From the NCBI GenBank assembly GCA_907165065.1, contig OU015533.1, positions 24,568,578-24,632,577 on the forward strand: a DNA stretch of 64,000 nucleotides. Reading direction: 5' to 3'. Shown piece after piece: positions 59,032-64,000 of this stretch. Source of the stretch: Caprimulgus europaeus (taxonomy: Eukaryota; Chordata; Aves; Caprimulgiformes; Caprimulgidae). Numbering within the stretch: the first letter of the stretch is position 1; each line of letters starts with the position of its first letter. The position numbers were made by a program, and so were the translations under genes. Below the pieces are notes generated by a model. That model was given only the letters and a program-made list of their open reading frames with translations. It was not told the origin of the DNA and did not search any database.

Positions 59032-60854
59032 ATTCAGTACACCCATTTCTTTGATGTTCATTCCAGCCCCTAAATGTGGAAACAATGACTGAAATTTTGG
59101 ATCAAAGCATCCCATAGATGGCAGGCAACATAATTTTGTGATAATTTACATGAACAGAAAGAAACCCCATAGCTAGAATCGAAGCCTGTAACTGTACTGC
59201 AATATACATACTTTAACATTCAAGAAAAAGAAACAGACGGGGAACAAAGAACACAGAGGTCCAGTTGAATTTATACCAATGTGCAATTTATCAATAGAAT
59301 TAAAAGAAAACCTTTTTTTTTCTCCAGTATCAAATTAACATTCTCATAGAAGTATAAGAATTTAGAGGCTAAGGACTGGATTGAACAGGGCAGACAATAT
59401 CTGCCTCATATTTGGTTTAGAACTGAGGAAAATCAACCTTCTTATTTTCTATTGTTTCCTAAAATACAGTAGCCAATACAAATACAATAGTCAATCAAGT
59501 TAAATGCAAACTTTCATAATGATTTAAAACAAAAGAAGTAAAAAGATTTAAAGGAGAAAATTGTTCTCAAAACTAGTAGTCTCTGTTATATTTGTAGGGA
59601 AAATGTTTTGACCTAGTTGGTTATAAATTAAGCCCCACTGACAATGAATCAGTCTAAAGTCAACATCCTCACCGTTCATGTGGGCAGATAAGGTGTGTAC
59701 AGGAAATAAAAATAAAAATAAATAAAATATTTGTTTTTTCTGGTATTTCATTTTACATAAAAATTAAAATAGAATAAATGAAATTAAATAAACCAAAATC
59801 TATTATAAAATAGGCACCTTTTTTGTAGTAAGGGAACATGCAAATACTAGGACAGCTACTAGAGGGTATTACAATATAAGAGTAATTTTTAAATTCACGG
59901 GTTTTGACATCTCCTGTCTTGCTATGTGAGTGCTTTAGGGTTCAGTTTGCTTGGCCGGCAGTCCCGTACCCACAGGTATATGTAACTGCCCCAAACCCCA
60001 TACAATCTGTGGGCGTTCAGAGGCAAGATTTTTCCTGCCAGCTATATGCAACAGTGCCATCCAGTGGCATTGCAGCCCGCTCACACCTGTATAATCCCTG
60101 GGAAGGCAACAAAATTGCTATTTAAAATAAAATAAATAAACATATTCTTTTTCTGAAAGGTAGCAAGCTGAGTTCAGATTAAATGCTAACAGAGCATCAG
60201 AGCAATTCATCTTGAGTTGCTATAAAATCCTCTCATGGGCAGATTTTAATGGTACAAACCAGAGCGCGCTCTGCTGTGTTTGGTTTGGGGTCGGTGCAGG
60301 GTTGGGGCAGTGCCCCGTCTGGAGAAGAGCACCGAGCTCCAGGCTTGGAGGCTTTTAGAGTGTGCAGAACTGCACAGGGCTGCTATCAGATCATGTCTTA
60401 CCTGAAGTGCGAATTCACCTCTGAAGTAAGACTCTGAGACTAAACTTGGCATCAATTGCCATTTAGGGCTGCTGGTTTAGGACCCTCAAATCCTATATGG
60501 CACTGAGTTTCTTTCAAGTGATAGCAACAGCCGTACTTTGTACTAGGGTAATGCTTTTGACTGACACATTTAAAACTCTTCTGTCTAATATTCATATACA
60601 AATAAAGACTCCCCCAGACCAATATAGGCGTATGCATTGTATACAGAGCTATAGAGAATCAAGTATTGCCACAGTAATTCATTCACAAAGAGCATTAAAT
60701 ATCCTCCATTGCCTTAAAAAAAGTATATGAGGAGGCACAAGAGAATTCGTGCATTTGATAATTCTCAGCTTTGCAAGATTTCCTTGTTTTGACACAATCT
60801 GCCAAAGATCTTCAACTATCTAAGTCCCATGTGATAACTGCTGGCAGACGTGTC
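59032..60854. other. Non-coding sequence with A-rich simple repeats
   Basis: Short (AAAT/AAAAT)n runs lie at about 59703-59728 and 60123-60141. The 60.25-60.40 kb patch is GC-richer with CpGs (gagcgcgctctg, gggtcggtg) and overlapping frames on both strands. No gene is recognised. Confidence 0.5.
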
Positions 60855-60975
60855 TATTATTTTAATAACTTTAAGGATGGATAGACTAAAACACAGAAAG
60901 TTTAAATTACTTGCCCAAGATTATGTCACAAAGCACTGACACAGCCAAGGACAGATCATGCAGAACTGACCTTTA
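60855..60975 (+). repeat. Old MIR/L2-type repeat
   Basis: The string attttaataactttaaggat, then ggatagactaaaacacagaa, agtttaaattacttgcccaa and gattatgtcacaaagcac, then cagccaaggacag, parallels the widely conserved core TTTACAGATGGGGAAACTGAGGCACAGAGAGG, TTAAGTGACTTGCCCAAGGTCACAC, then GCAGAGCC. The acttgcccaagattatgtcaca block is the most diagnostic. Boundaries are approximate. Confidence 0.65.
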
Positions 60976-61559
60976 ATCTCTAACCCAAGCTACCAGCCCA
61001 TGACAGATAAAGGGAGGGTGGTTGTTTTCTTTATTCAAAGCAAGACCAAAAAAATCAGTTCTTTTAAATGTAAGAAAAATAAAATGGAGTGCGTTTCGGG
61101 GGGGGGAGGGGGGAGTGGTTAAAGTTTCAAGGTTGAGGGAGCATCTGCTCAGGTGAACAACCACATTAAACTACTGCCTAAAACGTCTACCAAAGAAACA
61201 AAACCAATCCCTATCTTCAGAGACCAGATGCTCTGCAAGGCTGGAGCCAATGATCAGCACGGAACACTTGCTCATTTAGGTCCTGGCCCAGTATACTTTG
61301 CAAGTATATCGGCACAGTTCCTTGCTTAAAGTTATGTTCAACTATTCTTTTGAAAAGGAGCCTAATGATAAATGAACATGAATATTTTAGTGCCTTTTCT
61401 GGAGGGAACAGGATATTTCAGAGATCAGAAGCCAGTAATATGCACTTTGGCACACAAGCCCTCCACACAACATGTTCAGCCTCTCTTTCCTCTCCAGCAC
61501 AGGGGAAGGGCCATCACTGCATCCATGGAAGAACCTTTTGGTACCCTCCACTCTCCCCA
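60976..61559. other. Non-coding sequence with G-rich tract
   Basis: At 61098-61118 the plus strand has nine G, one A, six G and then agtgg. This is a strongly G-rich run that could adopt quadruplex-like structure. Otherwise nothing is recognised. Confidence 0.6.
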
Positions 61560-61735
61560 CCTCAGCCTCTGCCCTCCTTCCTTGAGCTCAGGCACTGGTG
61601 TGAGATCCCTGGAGCAGGGCACGGCCGGGCTGGCCTCCCCCAGGTCCCCTCGGTCCCCAGCCCGCCGGCGGGTTCCTCTCCCGCAGGGCTGGCCCACGTC
61701 TCTCACCAGCACTACCAGGTCCTGCCACCTTGAGG
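61560..61735. promoter_or_regulatory. Small GC/CpG-rich island
   Basis: This is the most GC-rich patch in the window. It contains gcacggccgggctggc, cctcggtccccagcccgccggcg and ctcccgcagggctggccc. Open frames occur on both strands (up to 170 codons at 61372-61884) because stop codons are rare at this composition. It could be an orphan promoter, an enhancer or a GC-rich exon. No TATA box, start site or conserved peptide was recognised. Confidence 0.3.
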
Positions 61736-64000
61736 AGCAAGAGACCGGCACTAGGAGTCAATACTGTCCTCCTCGTGGCATCCCAAAGCCCAGGCATGCT
61801 TTGGTGACTTATGGTGAGTTTTTCAGTATGGTAAAGGAGAAGTCCATGGTGGCCCGTGTACATTTGTTTATAACCTTCAGGTAACCACATACTTTATTCT
61901 ATTGCCTAATTTAACATTTCTTAAGGATACTTTATACTTACAGGTAGTGGCTTGGTGGGGTCATGCACCATAAACGTGTCTGACCAAATCCAGATTTTAG
62001 AACACAGCAGGAAAATTTGGTTTACATGGTCATTGCTCATTTTGTATCTCAGAACACATCAGAGTTTCCATAGGAAAAACATAAATTCTATAAAAAGGAA
62101 GCAGGGTTTCTGATTTACTGACAGTTGCTGGTTTGAGTTCTCACAAAAATATTTAGCTACAGGACAGTGTATTGGGTGTATTCTTAAAGGTAAATAACTG
62201 CAGCCAATAAAAGTTCAGCCTATAAAGGGTCCCATCTTCTAGGAGTTTTCTGCACCAAGAATTACTACCAGCATAATCATGGCTCCCTGCACACTAATAT
62301 TTCCTCTGATACAGTATGATCAATGTTGTGGAAAAACATTTATTATATTTCTTCTAGCTACTTAAAGGCATTACTGAATTATGAGCATCGCAAAACGAAC
62401 CCACTGTGCATTTTTTCTTTATGTGACATTTTTACAATCTTCATTTTCTGCTTTGCAGCCACCGAGCTACAGCGTTCGCACCATGCACCCTCTTCCAGCT
62501 GACACAGGGGCCAGGAACTCCTTTCTGCTTTATTACATTTGAAATGCACTTCATATGACAACATTCATTCTCATTCTGCATTGGACCCTTATTTAAAGGG
62601 AGAAGCTATTTTTTACCAGACCTGTACTTAAAGGGAGAAGTTATGAAAGAAATTAAAATGAGGGAAGAGGGTTTAAGCAGCTGTTTCAAATATGCCTGGT
62701 TAACAAAGGCAACAAAGTTTTGACTAAAATGGGAGTGGACAAGGAAGTATCAATGCACTGAGCTGTTCTTAAAATGCTAATAATTGTAAATATGCCAGTT
62801 TATTTTCCTTTATATTACATGGTTTTGAGATGTGGTGCATTACTGAGGATATTTTAATGTCACTGGAACAAGGAATAAATGACTAAGGAAGGAATAAAGG
62901 AAAGCTGAGTCAGGAGTAAGATTCAGCTGCACAAGATACAAATTTGCAGAGGGCAGTTCACAATGGCTACGACTCACAGCAGCTGTAGCCTCATTAAAAC
63001 CTTGTGGTAGGAAGTCAGTTAAAATAACATGGAAATATTAGCCGGTTCATTGAACTTATCTTTTCCTTTGATACAAGAAAACAGAATTTTACTCTTCAGA
63101 AAACAATCCTAATAAGTGATATGCAAATATACTCTTCTCTATAGGGATGAAATACATACTTCCTCTTCCTGCCTTTGTATTCAGTGAAAATTTTAATCCA
63201 AATCAAAGTATTAATAGAAAGAGAGTGTGAAGCAAGACAGAAATGTATAATAAGCTTGAGTACTTGAACCTGTGATTTATGGCTTAGAGCTACAGCCAAC
63301 TTTATTACAAAAATTACTTCACCTATTATAATGTTACTCAGGGCTCTCTGGAGATGATAGGGGGCTGAGCAGCACTAGAATATCAAAAGTGTTCACAAAC
63401 AATTCCAGTCTCATTTTCACTTCCCTTTCCCCTCTCGCCCTTAATGCATACGTATCATCTGTTGCCTCCTTTCCTGCTCCTTGATGTAGGCAGATCATGG
63501 TACTTCCCTCTGCCTTCCTGTGGGAACTGGCCACAGCCTCTCATTTGTCACAAGCTCTGACTGAAAGGTTCCTTCCCTATTTTTTTCTCTCCTTGGCTGA
63601 AGGACAGCCCAATTCTGAGAGTGATCCCTTTGGTAATCCTTGAAGTTTGCTAAAGATGGTTGTCAGTGCACTAGAGCTGATGATGCTGAGCATTAACTAC
63701 TATCTTTGAAGCACTACACAGCGCACTAACTAGCTTTTCATTTTGTGAAACTATTGCATCGATTTCCAGCAACTATTTTATTAAATATAGATCTGGGCTT
63801 GTTTTGTGGAGACTGTATGTCCATTGGCACTATTCCACGACTCTGTCTTGAAACCATGCCCTGGTTTCTAGGTTATCAACAGAAGTGACATATCTTCAGG
63901 TGCACAAAGGTGCCACAAGCGTTATTCTAAAGATCCTCTTTATCAGTCGTGACAAAGCTTCCTCTGGCATGAATAGAAGCAACACAGAGTACACTGCTGG
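61736..64000. other. Non-coding sequence to the window end
   Basis: No gene or named repeat is recognised. A near-repeated phrase, ttaaagggagaagctatttt and ttaaagggagaagttatgaa, occurs at about 62592 and 62627 (a 35-bp tandem duplication). The minus-strand frames at 62379-62564, 63096-63299 and 63334-63534 are short and unremarkable. Confidence 0.5.

Noticed and set aside
1..64000. Bacterial or phage features, CRISPR arrays, endogenous retrovirus
   Set aside because: No dense coding, spaced direct-repeat array, paired LTR or gag/pol-like frame was seen. The composition and CR1 content are those of vertebrate nuclear DNA.

Overview
This looks like nuclear DNA from a vertebrate, most likely a bird. 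It is AT-rich and CpG-poor, with no long open reading frames, operons or ribosome-binding-site spacing. It carries CR1-type LINE fragments, the main retroposon family of birds and reptiles. The strongest lineage clue is at 53031-53068, a minus-strand CR1 3' end of the avian kind (ATTCTATG-type tail followed by AAGGTCCCTTCCAACCCTAA). Repeat density is low and most repeats are old, as expected for a bird. I recognise no protein-coding gene, rRNA, tRNA, snRNA, complete transposon, endogenous retrovirus or CRISPR array. The longest open frames are either the translated (TTCC)n microsatellite (171 aa) or AT-rich chance frames (180 aa at 58489-59031). The window is best read as intergenic or long-intron sequence.

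Layout. 1-6.6 kb is unique AT-rich DNA with a compound tandem/inverted repeat near 2.3 kb and a small old repeat fragment near 4.9 kb. CR1-derived fragments lie at 6.58-6.77, 10.50-10.60, 53.03-53.07 and 54.60-54.99 kb. Other old interspersed repeats of the L2/L3/MIR or amniote-wide kinds lie at 17.54-17.63, 25.06-25.25 and 60.86-60.98 kb, with weaker traces elsewhere. A 24-bp perfect palindrome sits at 14.52 kb. A diverged 137-bp sequence occurs twice in direct orientation, 948 bp apart, at 14.94 and 15.89 kb. A 0.3-kb pyrimidine tract with a (TTCC)n core occupies 22.74-23.04 kb. Directly downstream is the most striking structure: two 123-bp inverted arms (23655-23777 and 24507-24629), about 95% identical without indels, around a 729-bp spacer.

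Possible functional islands. A few segments stand out by GC/CpG content or by a consensus splice donor: about 9.96-10.19 kb (minus strand), 12.83-13.11 kb, 32.37-32.46 kb, 37.40-37.63 kb, 38.8-38.99 kb, 45.7-46.1 kb and 61.56-61.73 kb. None has recognisable homology. They are listed as low-confidence candidate exons or regulatory islands that RNA-seq or cross-species alignment could settle.

No genes can be said to work together here. The value of the window lies in its repeat history, its secondary-structure-forming DNA and a handful of testable exon or enhancer candidates.
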